Notes: a model not told the origin generated them from the letters alone. 64,000 nucleotides of DNA from Dromiciops gliroides (GCF_019393635.1 NC_057864.1:496922369-496986368); one strand, 5' to 3'. Counted from the stretch's first letter, positions 35,609 to 48,025 are shown. Made by a program: numbers and translations.

Positions 35609-35622
35609 CCTATTACTATTAT
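35557..35622. repeat. Perfect 66-bp palindrome around (AT)n
   Basis: The arm ATAATAGTAATAGGCATCAT runs into an AT repeat and returns as ATGATGCCTATTACTATTAT. The inverted repeat is centred at about 35589.5 and is perfect over its length. Such DNA can extrude a cruciform. Confidence 0.92.
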
Positions 35623-35644
35623 ATATATTATATATATGTTGCTT

Positions 35645-35870
35645 TAAGAATTGCAAAGTAATTTATTATCTCATTTTATCCTCACAACAACTCTTAGAGG
35701 TAGATACTGTTATTATGCTTATTTTACAGATGAGAAAACTGAGACAGGTTAAGTGACTTGCAGAGATCACAATCTAATAAGTATTTGAGGTAGGATTTGT
35801 ATTTGGGTCTTCCTGACTCCAGGTCCAGTGATCTGTCTCCTGTACCACTTAATAGCTTTGTTCAAGATCA
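35645..35870 (+). mobile_element. MIR remnant
   Basis: TCATTTTATCCTCACAACAA, TTTTACAGATGAGAAAACTG and a decayed tail through TCTTCCTGACTCCAGG. Confidence 0.8.
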
Positions 35871-36104
35871 CATGGGTAACCAAGTGTAAGAGTCAGAATT
35901 TGAATCCAGGTCCTTGGACTCCAAATCTCAATTCCACCCCCCTTCACCATGATACCTTCCTAGTCGGGCATGATATTCTCTAACTGAAACCAGGTTTACT
36001 TTCTTTCACAGGAGGCACTTGAAGTATTTTCTAGGTCTTCATTGTGAATTCTACCAGGTTGCCTGGAAGTCAGACACAGAATCATGACAGGTTACATAAA
36101 CTAA

Positions 36105-37190
36105 TGTGGAAATTTATTTTGATTTGGGGCCCTACCTTTAGGCTGAGATTAGAAAGCCTCAGGCCCTCAGGGTCTCTTCTGTGTGGGAGGTGCTGGTGCC
36201 CCCCCCCCTCATTTCAGCTGAGCCAAAAAACCCCATGGGCTGTACAAGACCCCAGGTCAGACAGCTGGGGGGAAAAAAGCCCCCAGCTCCCTCCGACCTG
36301 AGTGGAGCTATCTGAAAGATCCCAGATAGCCTGTGCTGAGGCACAGGATGCTTGAGCATCCCCCTAGCCCCAGCCGCAGCCCTGACTGGCGGATTAGTTT
36401 GGTGTGTGGGTGCAAAAAGCCCCAAGATTTGAGTGGAGATAAAAAAGGTATATATAGACCTGGGAGTTAGATTAGAAGGGGGGGGGGACAAGACAAACAG
36501 TAATGCAGGACTAGGAGCAAGGAGGAAAGGCCGGCGGACAAGATTAGAGGGGCGGCAAAGGTGGCAGAGGGCAGACTGACGAAGCAGACAGACAGACTGA
36601 TCAGGAGGCAGCGGAGAGCACAGAAGCGGTCAGCACAGGGTACAGATTGGAGAAAGTGAAGATTAAGAGGAGTTAGAAGAAAGTAGCTGAGCAGGGAAAG
36701 TATAACATACCCTGAGGTGAGAGGTGCCTAAGGCCCTTATTGTATTAAAAAGGTTACAAGCTCAGCAGGTGAAAGGAAGAACCCGAAAGCAGTCAGGTTG
36801 GACATTTTATTTCCCTGTATTCTTAATTTTAAATAGTATCTTGTAAATAAACTCTGCTTTGATTATTTAGTTAAGAGGCTTTTAAATATTTTGCTTATCA
36901 ATTTGGGAGTGGAGCAGTGTGGTGGAACTTGATAATCAGCCCACATTAAATTTACAGCAGTCAGATAGCCAAATAGTCAAAAGTCCCCAAATTAGTCCTC
37001 CAGTCAGATTAGCCCCCCAAATTAGGCTAGTAAGTCAAAATATTTCTACATTTGAATGGTGACCCAGATGGGACTTACAGCCCAATTATAATTTCTCTAA
37101 ACTTATAATTTTTCATAAATCCAATTATATATAATTTTTCCAGGTTAGATTAGATATAATAATTAAATTTTTTTTACAATATTTAGTGGT
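36105..37190 (+). mobile_element. ERV LTR, copy 2 (36105-37050), with leader
   Basis: The LTR starts TGTGGAAATTTATTTTGATT and ends AAATATTTCTACA. TATATATAGACC (about 36450) and TTGTAAATAAACTCTGC (about 36840) are the likely promoter and polyadenylation regions. It is followed by TTTGAATGGTGACCCAGATG and an AT-rich leader of about 140 bp. TGGTGACC is where a primer-binding site is expected. No gag or pol follows. Confidence 0.8.
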
Positions 37191-37315
37191 GAGCCAGGTA
37201 GGAGTTTCTAACCTACTAACCTGGTAAATCTTTAAAAAATAAATTAATTAAAAAAAATTAAAAGGGCCACTAGGAAATTAAAAAAAAAAATTTTACCACC
37301 CACTACTTCCCTTAA

Positions 37316-37461
37316 TTTTTTTTTTTGGCGGGGCAATGGGGGTTAAGTGACTTGCCCAGGGTCACACAGCTAGTAAGTGTCAAGTGTTTGAGGCTGGATT
37401 TGAACTCAGGTACTCCTGAATCCAGGGCCGGTGCTTTATCCACTGTGCCACCTAGTCACCC
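37316..37461 (-). mobile_element. Marsupial tRNA-like SINE
   Basis: Poly(T), GGCGGGGCAATGGGGG through CCACCTAGTCACCCCC. Confidence 0.9.
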
Positions 37462-37854
37462 CCCTGCTTGCTTACAAGCTCTGTAATCTTGAGCAAGACA
37501 CTTCTTTCTAGGCCTCAATCTTATCTTCTGAAAAATGGAGGCAAGAGTACTGCTAGCATCTAGAAGTTGGAGGCTCACAGCAGTAGCCACATGCCATTAT
37601 TTTGTAATCTCCAAAGGGGTGAAAGCACTGGAGTTAAGGGCATGGGATAAAATAGAAACTCATCTGGGCTTCTAAGTACCTCAGTGAGCTTGTCTGAGCC
37701 ACTCTCTTTTCTAGGGTTCAGCCTCCTTTATAAACTGAAGGGGTTGTACCAAATAATTTTATTAGGTCCTGGTTTCTTCTAAATGCTAACTAACTTGTTC
37801 TCTGTATTCTTAAACAATGAATTAGGAACATAATTTAGCTTTTTTATTATTTAG

Positions 37855-40550
37855 AGTTTTATTTTTCTCAAATTACATGAAAAAACACTTTTTTAACATC
37901 AATTTTTAAAACTTTGTGTTCCAAATTCTCTTCTTCCCTCACTCCCCACCCCTTTTAGGAATTTATGCAATTCCATATAAGTTATACATGTGTGGTAATG
38001 CAAAACATTTCCACATTAGTCAGGTTATGAAAGAAAACAGACAAAAAACTTTAGAAGGAACTAACACAAAATTATGCTTCAATCTATATTCAGATGCCAT
38101 CAGTTCTTTCTCTGTAGATGGACTGCATTTTTCATAAGTTCTTCAGAGTTATTTTGGATCATTGTATTGCTGATCATCTTACAATATTGCTGTTATTTTG
38201 TATACAGTACATTTCACTTTGCATCAGCTCATGTAAGTCTTTCCAGGTTTTTCTGATAGCATCCAGCTCATCATTTCTTATAGCACAATAGTGTTCTATC
38301 TTAATCTCATCCCACAATTTGTTCGACCATCCCCCAATTAATGGGCACCTCCCCAATTTTGAATTAAACTTTTAAAAATCTCTCTTTTTTTTTTTTTTTT
38401 GCGGGGCAAGGAGGGTTAGGTGACTTGTCCAGGGTCACAAAGCTAGTAAGTGTCAAGTGTCTGAGGCCAGATTTGAACTTGGGTCCTCCTGAATCCAAGA
38501 CCCATGCTTTATCCACTACACCACCTAGCTGCCCCCTAAAATCTCTTTTTGGATACCAACTTAGTATTACTAGGTCAGAGTATGCATGGTTTTATATCCC
38601 TTTGGCCATAGTTCCAAATTGCTCTACAGAAAGTTTTAATCAGTTTACAACTTTACCAAGAGTGTATTAATGTCTCATTTTCCCCATACCCCCCACAACA
38701 TTTGTCATTTCTCTCTGCTGTCCTATTATCCAATCCAATGGGTTTGAGGTGGTACCCAAAATTGTTTTGACTTGAATCTCTCCAATCAATAGTGAATTAG
38801 AACATTTGATAGCTTTGATTATTTCATCTGAAAACTTCATGTCTTTTGATCATCTATCAATTGGGGAATGGTTCTTATTTTAATAAATTTGACTCAGTTC
38901 TATATCTGTTTGAGAACTGAGGCCTATCAAACAAACTTGCTTCAAATTTTTTTCATGGTTACTATTTCTAAATGTATTTCCTTTCATCCTACTCCCTCCC
39001 CCATGACATTTACTCTATTTTCTATCTTCTTTCATCCTATCCCTCCTCCAAAGTGTTTTGCTTTTGACTACCCCCTCCTGCAGTCTGCCCTCCATTATTT
39101 CTTTGAGCCAATTCTGATGAAAGTAAGGCTCACTCCCCCATATCTCCCCCATCCCTCCCTCCACTCCATAAGCTTTTTCTTGCTTCTTTTATGTGAGATA
39201 CATTACTTCATTCCACCTCTCCCTTTCCCTTTCTTCCAGTGCATTATTCTCATCCCTTAATTTAATTTTTTAAAAGATATCATCCCTTCATATTCAACTA
39301 ACACCTGTGCTCTCTGTCTAAATATACTTCATTCAGCTACCCTAATAATGAGAAAGTTCCTATGAGTTACAAGTATCATCTTCCCATGTAGGTATGTAAA
39401 GTTTAATCTTTTAATACCCCTTATGATTTCTTTTTTCCTGTTTACCTTTTTATGCTTCTCTCAGGCCTTGTATTTGAAAGTCAAATTTTCTATTCAGCTC
39501 AGGTCTTTTCATCAAGAATGCTTGAAAGTCCTCTCTTTCATTCAATTCCCATTCCCCCCCCCCAAGGATTATATTCAATTTTGCTGGGTAGGTGATTCTT
39601 GGTTGTAATCCCAGTTCCTTTCCCTTCTTGAATATCACATTCCAAGCCCTCCAATCTTTTAATGTAGAAATTGCTAGGTCTTGTTAACAAGACTGTGGCT
39701 CCACGATACTTGAATTGTTTCTTTCTGGGTGCTTGCAATATTTTCTCGTTGACCTAGGAATTCTGGAATTTGGCTACAATAATTCCTGGAGGTTTTCATT
39801 TTGGGATCTCTTTCAGGAGGTGATCAGTGGATTCTTTCAATTTCTATCTTATTCTAGAATATCAGGGCAATTTTCCCTGACACTCTTTTGGAAGATGATG
39901 TCTAGGCTCTTTTTTTGATCATGGATTTCAGGTAGTCTAATAATTTTCAAATTATCTTTCCTGCATATATTTTCCAGGTCAGTTGTTTTTCCAAGGATAT
40001 ATTTCACATTGCCTTCTTTTTTCATACTTTTGGTTTTGCTTTATTGTGTCTTGATTTCTCATAAAGTCATTAGCTTCAATTTGCACACTCCTAATTCTTA
40101 AGCAATTATTTTCTTTAGAGAGCCTTTGTACCTCCTTTTGGATTTGGCCAATTTGGCTTTTTGAGCTGTTGACTTTTTTTTCCCATGACTTTCCTGCATC
40201 ACTCTCATTTCTCTTTCCATTTTTCCCTCTAACTCTCTTACTTTACCTTCAATGTCCTTTTTGAGTACTTCCAAGACCTGAGACTAATTCATATTTTTCT
40301 TATAAGCTTTGGATGTAGGAGCTTTGACTTTGTTTTCTTTTGAAAGTGTATTTCAATCTTCCTTGTCACCATAGAAACATTCTAGGGTCAGCATTTTTTT
40401 CTCTTTGCTTATTTTACCAGCCTACTTCTTGACTTTTAACTCCTTCTTAAAGTAGGGCACTGCATCAAGGGTGGACAGTTCACTATCCTTGCCTCTATTT
40501 TAAGTGGGCTCAGACCCTTGTGCTATCCTGGTTCTATTCCTGCATTTTAA
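37855..40550 (-). mobile_element. Old HAL1/L1 copy (3' UTR and decayed ORF1)
   Basis: L1-type 3' UTR lies at 37855-38950, pyrimidine-rich 3' sequence at 38950-39420 and ORF1 at about 39450-40420. ORF1 fragments still read MIFKKGKELGLQPRITYPAK and QAPRKKQFKYRGA. Frameshifts break the frame. It lacks the SINE found in the two young HAL1 copies. Confidence 0.75.
38384..38536 (-). mobile_element. Marsupial tRNA-like SINE inside HAL1
   Basis: Poly(T), GCGGGGCAAGGAGGGTTAGG through CACCTAGCTGCCCCC. Confidence 0.9.
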
Positions 40551-40749
40551 TTTCTGTTGACTTTTCTTTCATGTTTATTTGTAACTTTTTCGCTTTTGGC
40601 ATTATTCCTGCCTCTAATAGTTTTTCTTTTCCCAGAATCACCATCCCTACCCTGGTTGTTGATGTAAATATGCTATGGTCTGAGAAACCTTGTTATCTTC
40701 TTCTGAGGGTGTCTTTTGATCTTCCTTGTCACCAAAGAAACTTTTTAGG

Positions 40750-42055
40750 TGTGGAAATTTATTTTGATTTGGGGACCCTACCTTGGGGCTGAAAATAGAA
40801 AGCCTTAGGCCCTCAGGGTCTCTTCTGTGTGGGAGGTGCTGGTGCCCCTTCCCCTCTGCTTCAGATGAGCCAAAAAGCCCCATGGTCTGTACAAGACACC
40901 AGGTCAGACTGCTGGGAGGGGGGCCCAGCTCCCTCTGCCCTGAGCGGATCTATCCAAGAGATCTCAGGCTTGTCCAGGCCGGGCTCTGGCATAGCCTGTG
41001 CTGAGGCACGTGATGCTCAAGTGTCCCCTCCCCCCAGCCGCAGCCCTGGCTGGCAGATTAGCTTGGTCTGTGGGGGCGCGAAAGCCCCGAGATTTGAGTG
41101 GAGAGAAGAAAGATATATATAGACCTGGGAGTTAGATGGCCAAAGGGGGGCGGGCAGACAAGATTAAAGGGGGGACTGACAAGATTAGAAGAACAAAAAG
41201 GGAGACTGACAGGATTAGGAGAATAGAGAGGCTAGCTGACAAGATTAGAGGGGCGGCAAAGGTTGGAGAAGACAGACAGGGAGGTTGCTACAAGGACGCT
41301 AGAGAAAGTGAGAAAGGGCTTCCCAGTTAGAAGAAGGTCCGTTGGTACACAGGAAGAGGCCGAAGGACAAGACTGATGGAGCAGACAGACAGAACAGGAG
41401 GCAGCAGAAAGCACAGAAGCGGTCAGCACAGGGTACAGGTTGGAGAAAGAGAAGATTAAGAGAACAGAAGGACACTGGAGCACTAGGAGAATGGAAGGAG
41501 AGGTTGGTGAGAAAGAAACACAGGGGTTCAGCGGTGGCAGTAAGGAAAGTTAGAAGCAGGGGGATTTACAAAGTGAAAGGGGCTTGGAGTTAGCTGAACA
41601 GTGAAAGTGGAACATACCCTAAGGCAAGAGGCGGCTAATGGCCCTTATTGTATTAAAAAAGTTCCAGGGGCAGTCAGGTTGTGCATTTTATTTCCCTGTA
41701 TTTTTATGTTTAAATAGTATCTCATAAATAAACTCTGCTTCGATTATTTACTTAAGAGGCTTCTTAATATTTTGCTTATCAATTTGGGAGCAGTGTGGTA
41801 GAACTTTATAAATGGTCCATATTAAATTAATAGCAGTCAGATAGCCAGTTAGTCAAAAGTCCCTAGATTAGTCCTCCAGTCAAATTAGGCCCCCCGAATT
41901 AGCCAAGTCAGTTTAAAATATTTCTACATTTTAATGGCAACCACAAAGGGCTTTACAGCCCAATTATAATTTTTCTAAACCTATAATTTTTCATAAGTCC
42001 AATCATATAATTTTTCCAGATTAGATTAAATAGCTTAATAGTTAATTTTTTTTTA
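40750..42055 (+). mobile_element. ERV LTR, copy 3 (40750-41928), with leader
   Basis: The LTR starts TGTGGAAATTTATTTTGATT and ends AATATTTCTACA. TATATATAGACC lies at about 41115 and CATAAATAAACTCTGC at about 41724. The leader starts TTTTAATGGCAACCACAAAG. The U3 region is extended by AAGATTAGA/GACAAGATTA-type purine repeats (about 41150-41270). Confidence 0.82.
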
Positions 42056-42108
42056 TATAAGATCAGTATGTTTTTGTGTTTGTTCATTTTACCAGCCTAT
42101 TTCTTTTT

Positions 42109-42265
42109 CTTTTCTTTTTTTTTTTTTTGCAGGGCAATGGGGGTTAAGTGACTTGCCTAGGGTCACACAGCTAAGTAAGTGTCAAGTGTCTGAGGCCGGA
42201 TTTGAACTCAGGTCCTCTTGAATCCAGGGATGGTGCTTCATTCACTGTGCCATCTAGCTGCCCCC
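42109..42265 (-). mobile_element. Marsupial tRNA-like SINE
   Basis: TTTTTTTTGCAGGGCAATGG through CATCTAGCTGCCCCC. CTATTTCTT on both sides is the target-site duplication. Confidence 0.9.
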
Positions 42266-43269
42266 GCTATTTCTTGACTTTTAACTCCTTCTTAAAGTGG
42301 GACACTACTTCCATGGTGCACTAACCCAAAATTCAGGTGGTCCAAGGTAGTACAAGGAGAAGCACATTCACCACTCTCCTTGCCTGTGTTCTGGTCTACA
42401 AGCAACCACAGGCCTGCTTTCTCTCTAACCCAGAAGAGAATCCTGTTCCACTGTGATTGTGAGCTCTGGTGTGCCAGAGCTCCACCCCCATCTGGGCCAC
42501 CATTCAAGACTGCAACCTGGATCCTAGCTCAGCAAAACAACAGTCCTTCTTTAGTGTCAGCAGAGACCCCTGCAATCTTCTCCTGGCCCTAACTGCTCTA
42601 CCCCCTTACTGTGCATTGACTGAGTTCCATAAGCAGACACAGCAGAGAGGCTCCTCTGGAGCAGCCTGCCTGGGGCTGGATCTGCACATGCATGGCACGG
42701 CCACAGGGCTGTGCTCCACTCTTACCCTGGCACAGAAGATCTTTCCTTTTGATCTTCAAAGTCATCTTTGGCTGGAAAATGATCTCATCCCATCCTTTTG
42801 TGGGTTCTGCTGTTCCTGGAGTTGTTTTATGGAATTATTTGAAGGAATTTGGAGGGGTATTGGGGGAGAGCCCTGGGAAGTCACTGCCTTTCCTCCATCA
42901 TCTTGGCTGTATCTCTGAGAAACCTAATAGTCAAACTTAATAGGAATGCATGCAAAGTATTCTTCAGTAGGGTTTGAGCAAAGACCTCTTATCTCAAGAA
43001 ATGTACCCAAGTTTTGTGATAGGTTTTTCAGATTTATGAAGCCTTTCTTTTTTTATTTTTAAGACTGACACATTAATAGCTCATGAGTTAGAGTTTAAAG
43101 AAAATTTAGAAAGCAATTGATGTGACCCCTTCATTTTAAACAAGGAAACTGAACCTAAGAGAGATTCATGAGATCATAGATGTATTGTTAAAGGGGGCCT
43201 TAAAGGCAATCTAGTACAATTCCCCCTTTTTAATTTTTATTTTTAATTTATTATTTTTAAGATAGCACT

Positions 43270-43425
43270 TTATTTTTCCCCAATTATATGTTAAATTAAT
43301 TTTATTTCTTTTTTTTAAAGTTTTGAGTTCTAGATTCTATGCTTCCTTTCGTCCCCTCCCTTCTCCCTGAAATGGCAAGCAATCTGATCTAGGTTATACA
43401 TGTGCTATCCATATTACTCATATTG
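43270..43425 (-). mobile_element. L1 3' end fragment
   Basis: CACTTTATTTTTCCCCAATT, GAGTTCTAGATTCTATGC and GGCAAGCAATCTGATCTAGG match the inverse L1 3' terminus. Confidence 0.65.
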
Positions 43426-43633
43426 CATAAGAAGAGGCATCTACAGGCAGAGTCTGGGCATCCACTGATGAGGGATGCTGTCAAGAGGATTCCTATTTAG
43501 GGATGGTTTGGATTGGATGTCCTTTGAGATTCTGTGATTCTGTTATTCTGTGACTACTATGTGACCATGGGCAAGTCACTGTCCTTCTCTGAACCCATTT
43601 TTTCCACTTTAAGGGGCTGTTTGAACTAGATAG

Positions 43634-44624
43634 TGTGGAAATTTATTTTGATTTGGGGACCCTACCTTTGGACTGAGATTAGAAAGCCTTGGTCCCTCAA
43701 GGTTTTTTCTGTGTGAGGGGCTGGTGCCCCTCCCCCTCTGCTTCAGCGGAGCCAAAAAGCCCTGTGGGCTGAGACACCAGGTTTGACAGCTGGGGGAAAA
43801 GGCCCCAGCTCCCTCTGCCCTGAGAGAATCTACCCCAGAGATCCTGGGCTCATCCAGGACAGGCTCTGACGTAGCCTGTGCCAGGCACACAGGTCCCAGG
43901 CACACAGCAGGGGGCACAGGCCCCTGGGTATGGTATGCACTAGACATTTGAGTGTCCCCTCCCTCCCGCCACAGCACTAGGGCAGCCAGTGGATTAGCTT
44001 GGGGTGTGTGGGAGCACAAAAAGCCCTGAGATTTGAGTGGTTAGAAGGAGTTAGACAGTGAAAGGGGGGTTGAGAAGATTAAGGAAGAACTCCGGAGACT
44101 AGAGGTGCTGAATCGAGGCTGGAAGATTAAGAGAACAGAAGGATACTGGAGCACTAGGAGAACGGAAGGAGAGGTCGGTGAGAGAGAAACACGGGGGTTC
44201 AGCAGTGGCAGTAAGGAGAGGAAAGTTAGATGCAGGGGGATCGACAAAGTGAAAGGGGCTTGGAGTTAGAAGAAAGGAGCTGAACAGTGAAAGTGGACAT
44301 ACCCTAAGTCAAGAGGCGGCAACAGCCTTTATTGCATTAAAAGCAGACAGGTTGTATAATTTGCATTTCTTAACCCTTATCTCTTACATTTATTTTTATA
44401 AATCAACTCTGCTTTGATTACTTAGTTAAGCTTCTTAAGAGAGGCTTCTTAATCTTTTGCTTATCAATTTTGGGAGTGGAGCAGTGTGGTGGAACTTTAT
44501 AAATGGCCCATATTAAATTAGTAGCAGTCAGATAGCCAGCACAGTTAGTCAAAAGTCCCCAGATTAGTCCTCCAGTCAGATTAGTCCCTCCAAATTAGCC
44601 CTAATCATTTAAAATATTTCTGCA
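43634..44624 (+). mobile_element. ERV LTR, copy 4 (solo)
   Basis: The LTR starts TGTGGAAATTTATTTTGATT and ends ATATTTCTGCA. It has the same U3 blocks as copies 2 and 3 and a polyadenylation region at TTATAAATCAACTCTGC. No leader follows. Confidence 0.8.
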
Positions 44625-45183
44625 GTAGTGTGCAAATTTCTTTTCAGGTTTTTGTGGATTACCCAAAGTATCATTAAATTGAAGAATTAAAATGGGGGAA
44701 AAGGATTTCTCAGGTCAGCTGGTCTAACTGCTACTTGAGTAAGAATATACTTTACAGAACCTTGGACAGGTGGTCACTCAACCTGTTTGAAAACTTCTGG
44801 TAGAAAGGAACTAAACATCCCCTGAGATCCCTCAATTCTATTTTTTTCCAAGACACTCATTCTAAAAAATTGCCCCTAATTCTGTACTAGTTCTGCCCTT
44901 ATTCAAGAACTGAGACACAGAATGAGTCCTATGACTTTCACCTTTAGTGATTCCCCCCCCCCCATAAACTATCTGGATTAACATGTATTAGTGAAATTAC
45001 ACATGTGCTGATAGAAGAAATTAATTTAAAATATTCATTATTTTCAAGTGGTCAAGAAGGCCATTTGTCACTGTTAAAATTCACATGGTGAAAAACAACA
45101 ACAACAACGACTAACCGCACATGAATCATCCATTCAATCCCTTAGTATCAGGGTGTGTGGAGCAAGAAACAGAAACCTGGTAA

Positions 45184-45692
45184 TGTGAGATTTAAAATTG
45201 GATATTAGATCATAAATCTCCCCTACTTAACCTTTCCCTTAATTTATCTCCCAGACTAGTAAATGGAAGAAGCTTTTTGGTTTTCTAGATAGACCTTTTA
45301 TTGTTATGGTAGTCACAAGGTGATGTTGATTAGAAGGATAGGAAAGTAGAAACACAATACAAATCGTCTTAAGTCTAAGATTAGTCTATATTCTTTATAA
45401 AAACTCACCAAAACCGAAGGCCACCTTTGGAGAGAGAGAGAGACCGTCTGTGCAGCGCAGTCAGGAGACCAGCAGAGCAGGAAAAAGCTCCACTTCCATT
45501 CTCTCCTTGTCTTTTAAGCTCGCACCCTGGAAGTCGAGTGCGTAGCAGGCAGTCTGACGTGTGCAGCAGGTGGACTGGCGTGCGTAGCTCATGTCGTTGG
45601 TCTCCTCCCCAAAAGGGTGGTCCTTAAGAAAAACTGGCGTCTTTCAGTTATCCTAACCGACTGTTAAAAAAATTTCATATTTTTTTACCACA
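45184..45692 (-). mobile_element. Solo LTR of a different ERV, 4-bp TSD
   Basis: On the - strand it runs from TGTGGTAAAAAAATATGAAA to AAATCTCACA. CAATAAAAGGTC (about 45299) is the polyadenylation signal. GTAA precedes (45180-45183) and follows (45693-45696) it as a 4-bp target-site duplication, the size typical of gammaretrovirus-like ERVs. Its sequence is unrelated to the TGTGGAAATTTATT LTR family. Confidence 0.75.
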
Positions 45693-45889
45693 GTAACAAT
45701 GGGAGAACCTTCTTCTGATGATTAGACCACTTCTAGTTCCTTGTCCTCTCTCCTCTGCCCATTTATTAATTAAATAACTAAAGAGCTCATGCATCAGTTG
45801 TCAGAACAGTGTTCAACAAAAGCTAGAAGGGGGAATTGAAGATCAGTTCATATTCAGGAGAAAATTGTAAAAGAAGAAAGAAAAGGAAG

Positions 45890-46050
45890 GAAGGAGAAAG
45901 AAAAAAAGAATGAATGAATGAGAGTGTGGTAAAAAGTTTTATAAATAGTATGCTTCAGTCTGTATTCAGACAATATCTTTCTCTGGAGGCAGATAGCATG
46001 TTTCATCATGAGTCCTTTTGGATTGTCTTGGATCATTGTGTTGCTGAGAA
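45890..46050 (-). mobile_element. L1 3' UTR fragment
   Basis: TCATGAGTCCTTTTGGATTG and TCTTGGATCATTGTGTTGCT match inverse L1 3' UTR sequence. A MIR-like tail follows to about 46260. Confidence 0.6.
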
Positions 46051-46579
46051 GTCAACGACTTTAGAGAGATTAAGTTATATGCTTAAAGACATACAGCTGA
46101 TAAGTGTGAGACATAAGATTTAAACTCAGGTTTTCCTGACTTCAATCTAGTAACTATCTATTATGACCCGACACTACCTATCACCCAATAAGCCACAGAG
46201 GCAGGAGTTGGACTCAGGTTCTCTAATTCCAGATCCAGCACTACTACCACAACACCACGGTCTCCTCGTAGCTGAGATCCCAATAATCCAAAAACATAGA
46301 ATTGGAAGTTAAGCACAAAGGGATTATTTATCTCTTTGTTCTGTTTTCATTTGGTTCAAAGCCAAATGAATCTGCAGTCTAGTGGAAGAGACCTACCCAG
46401 CCACAGTTGCCTTTTTGATATTGATTACAGAAGATGTTGCCTCTCCCTCCCTTCCCCCCACACAACTTGACAGAATCCAATCCAGAGCTTTTTGTTTACT
46501 TTCTGATTTTCCCCTTCTCCCTCATTCACCTGAGAAAATTGGAATGCAACTTGTTCCTGTTATTAATATTATGTTAATA

Positions 46580-46850
46580 TATACCCATATTAAATTAACA
46601 GAAGTCAGATAGCCAAAGAGTCAAAAGTCCCCACTTTAGTCCTCCAGTCAGCTTCAGCCCCCAAATTAGCACTAGTCAATTTAAAAAATATTCTAACAAT
46701 TTAATGGCGACCACTAAGGGACTTACGGCCCAATTATAATTTTTCTAAATTTATCATTTTCATATAATCGTAATTTTTCAAAAGTCCAGTTATTATAATT
46801 TTTCAGGTTAGTTATAGTTATTAATAATTAATTTTTTGTACAGAGATATC
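46580..46850 (+). mobile_element. ERV LTR family, copy 5: 3' end plus leader only
   Basis: CATATTAAATTAACAGAAGTC, AGTCCTCCAGTCAG and TTTAATGGCGACCACTAAGG match the last ~130 bp of the LTR and the following leader of copies 2 and 3. The 5' part is missing. The stretch 46850-47680 shows nothing recognisable. Confidence 0.75.
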
Positions 46851-47680
46851 CAATAAATTTTTTGACTGTTCTAAATTATTACAAAATCTTAAAATAGTTT
46901 GCAGAAATAGTTGTGTGTCTGTCATCCTAGGAGTTATTTGCAATTTTGGAATGAACTACCAAAATAAATATTTTGGGAAAAGATTTTGAGCTGGTATATC
47001 ACTAATCATTTGCCAACAGACTTCAATGGGTAGTTTAGTATTTATAACATAGATATTAACTATTGCCCTTTGAATGACTAGAACAGAGATATTTAAGTTA
47101 TTTTTAATAGTTTTAAATTTTTTAAATATTGTTTTGTAAAGCCTTTAGTCATCTTGAGTTTTTCAGCTTTTCTAGAGATATAAACATGGGCTCCCCTATA
47201 AGTATTCACCAAGGGTCACAGCTCAAAGTGTTCTTGTCACTTGATCCCATGAGAGGTTAAACAAACCAGCCCCTTTCTAAAAGCAATATAACAATATAGC
47301 AGTATAGAGTAGAACATGATACAGGGTTTTAGGGAAACTGGAGCCCTAGAAACGTGGGCTACAAAGATTGCTCAGTCATTAAATTCCTGAATCATTTAGA
47401 TCAAGGATTAGACAAAGATTTTAAAATTACTCTCACTCACACTTATTTAGGTTCTCGCTGTCTTCAAATATAAAATGAGGAGGTTGAAATAGATGATCTT
47501 TAAGATTAAATCCCCTCAAAATCTGACAAAATTCAGTTTTTTCCTATTCCCATTACGTAATAGCAGAAAGTAAATACTGCCAAGAAGAAAGTACATTCAT
47601 GTAAAGAAAATACTAAACCATAATAATGTACAGAAACATTCTGAGTAAATTCCAACAATAATCTAGCATTATTTATTGAA

Positions 47681-47755
47681 TCTGAGGCAGGATTTGAACT
47701 CAGGTCCTCCTGAAACCAGGGCCGTGCTTTATCCTCTGTGCCACCTAGCTGCCCC
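47681..47755 (-). mobile_element. Marsupial tRNA-like SINE, 5' fragment
   Basis: CTGAGGCAGGATTTGAACTC through CACCTAGCTGCCCCC. The 3' part of the SINE is missing. Confidence 0.8.
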
Positions 47756-47769
47756 CTAAGGTCTTGTAT

Positions 47770-48025
47770 ACTTTTTAGAATGTCTTATAGAGTACAGTAT
47801 AATATGGTGCTCTAAGCCCAATTTCCTTCCTGACTGCTTTCTGGTTCTCTCAGCAGTTGTTACCAAATCTGGAATTTTGCCCAAAGTAGCTTGTTATCCT
47901 CTTTATCAAACACTGGGTTATTGAGTTCTATTGTTTCAGAATCTCCTTTGAGTAATCTATTCCATTGATTCATCTCTCTATCATTTTATTAATACCTCAG
48001 TTTTTATGACTGTAGGTTTATAATA
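47770..48025 (-). pseudogene. L1 ORF2 C-terminal region fragment
   Basis: GCCCAAAGTAGCTTGTTATC, ACACTGGGTTATTGAGTTC and TTTATAATATAGTCTGAGG correspond, inverted, to the DNA before the ORF2 C-terminus. The same ORF2 section occurs at 49425-49750. Confidence 0.6.

Larger units (their letters stand above)
40680..42910 (-). mobile_element. Second old HAL1/L1 5' portion, split by an LTR insertion
   Basis: The piece at 40680-40749 matches the ORF1 N-terminal coding DNA (CTTCTGAGGGTGTCTTTTGA). The piece at 42060-42910 matches the region before ORF1 and the 5' UTR, ending in GGAGGAAAGGCAGTGACTTC near the L1 start on the - strand. The LTR at 40750-41928 with its leader sits between them. Confidence 0.65.
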
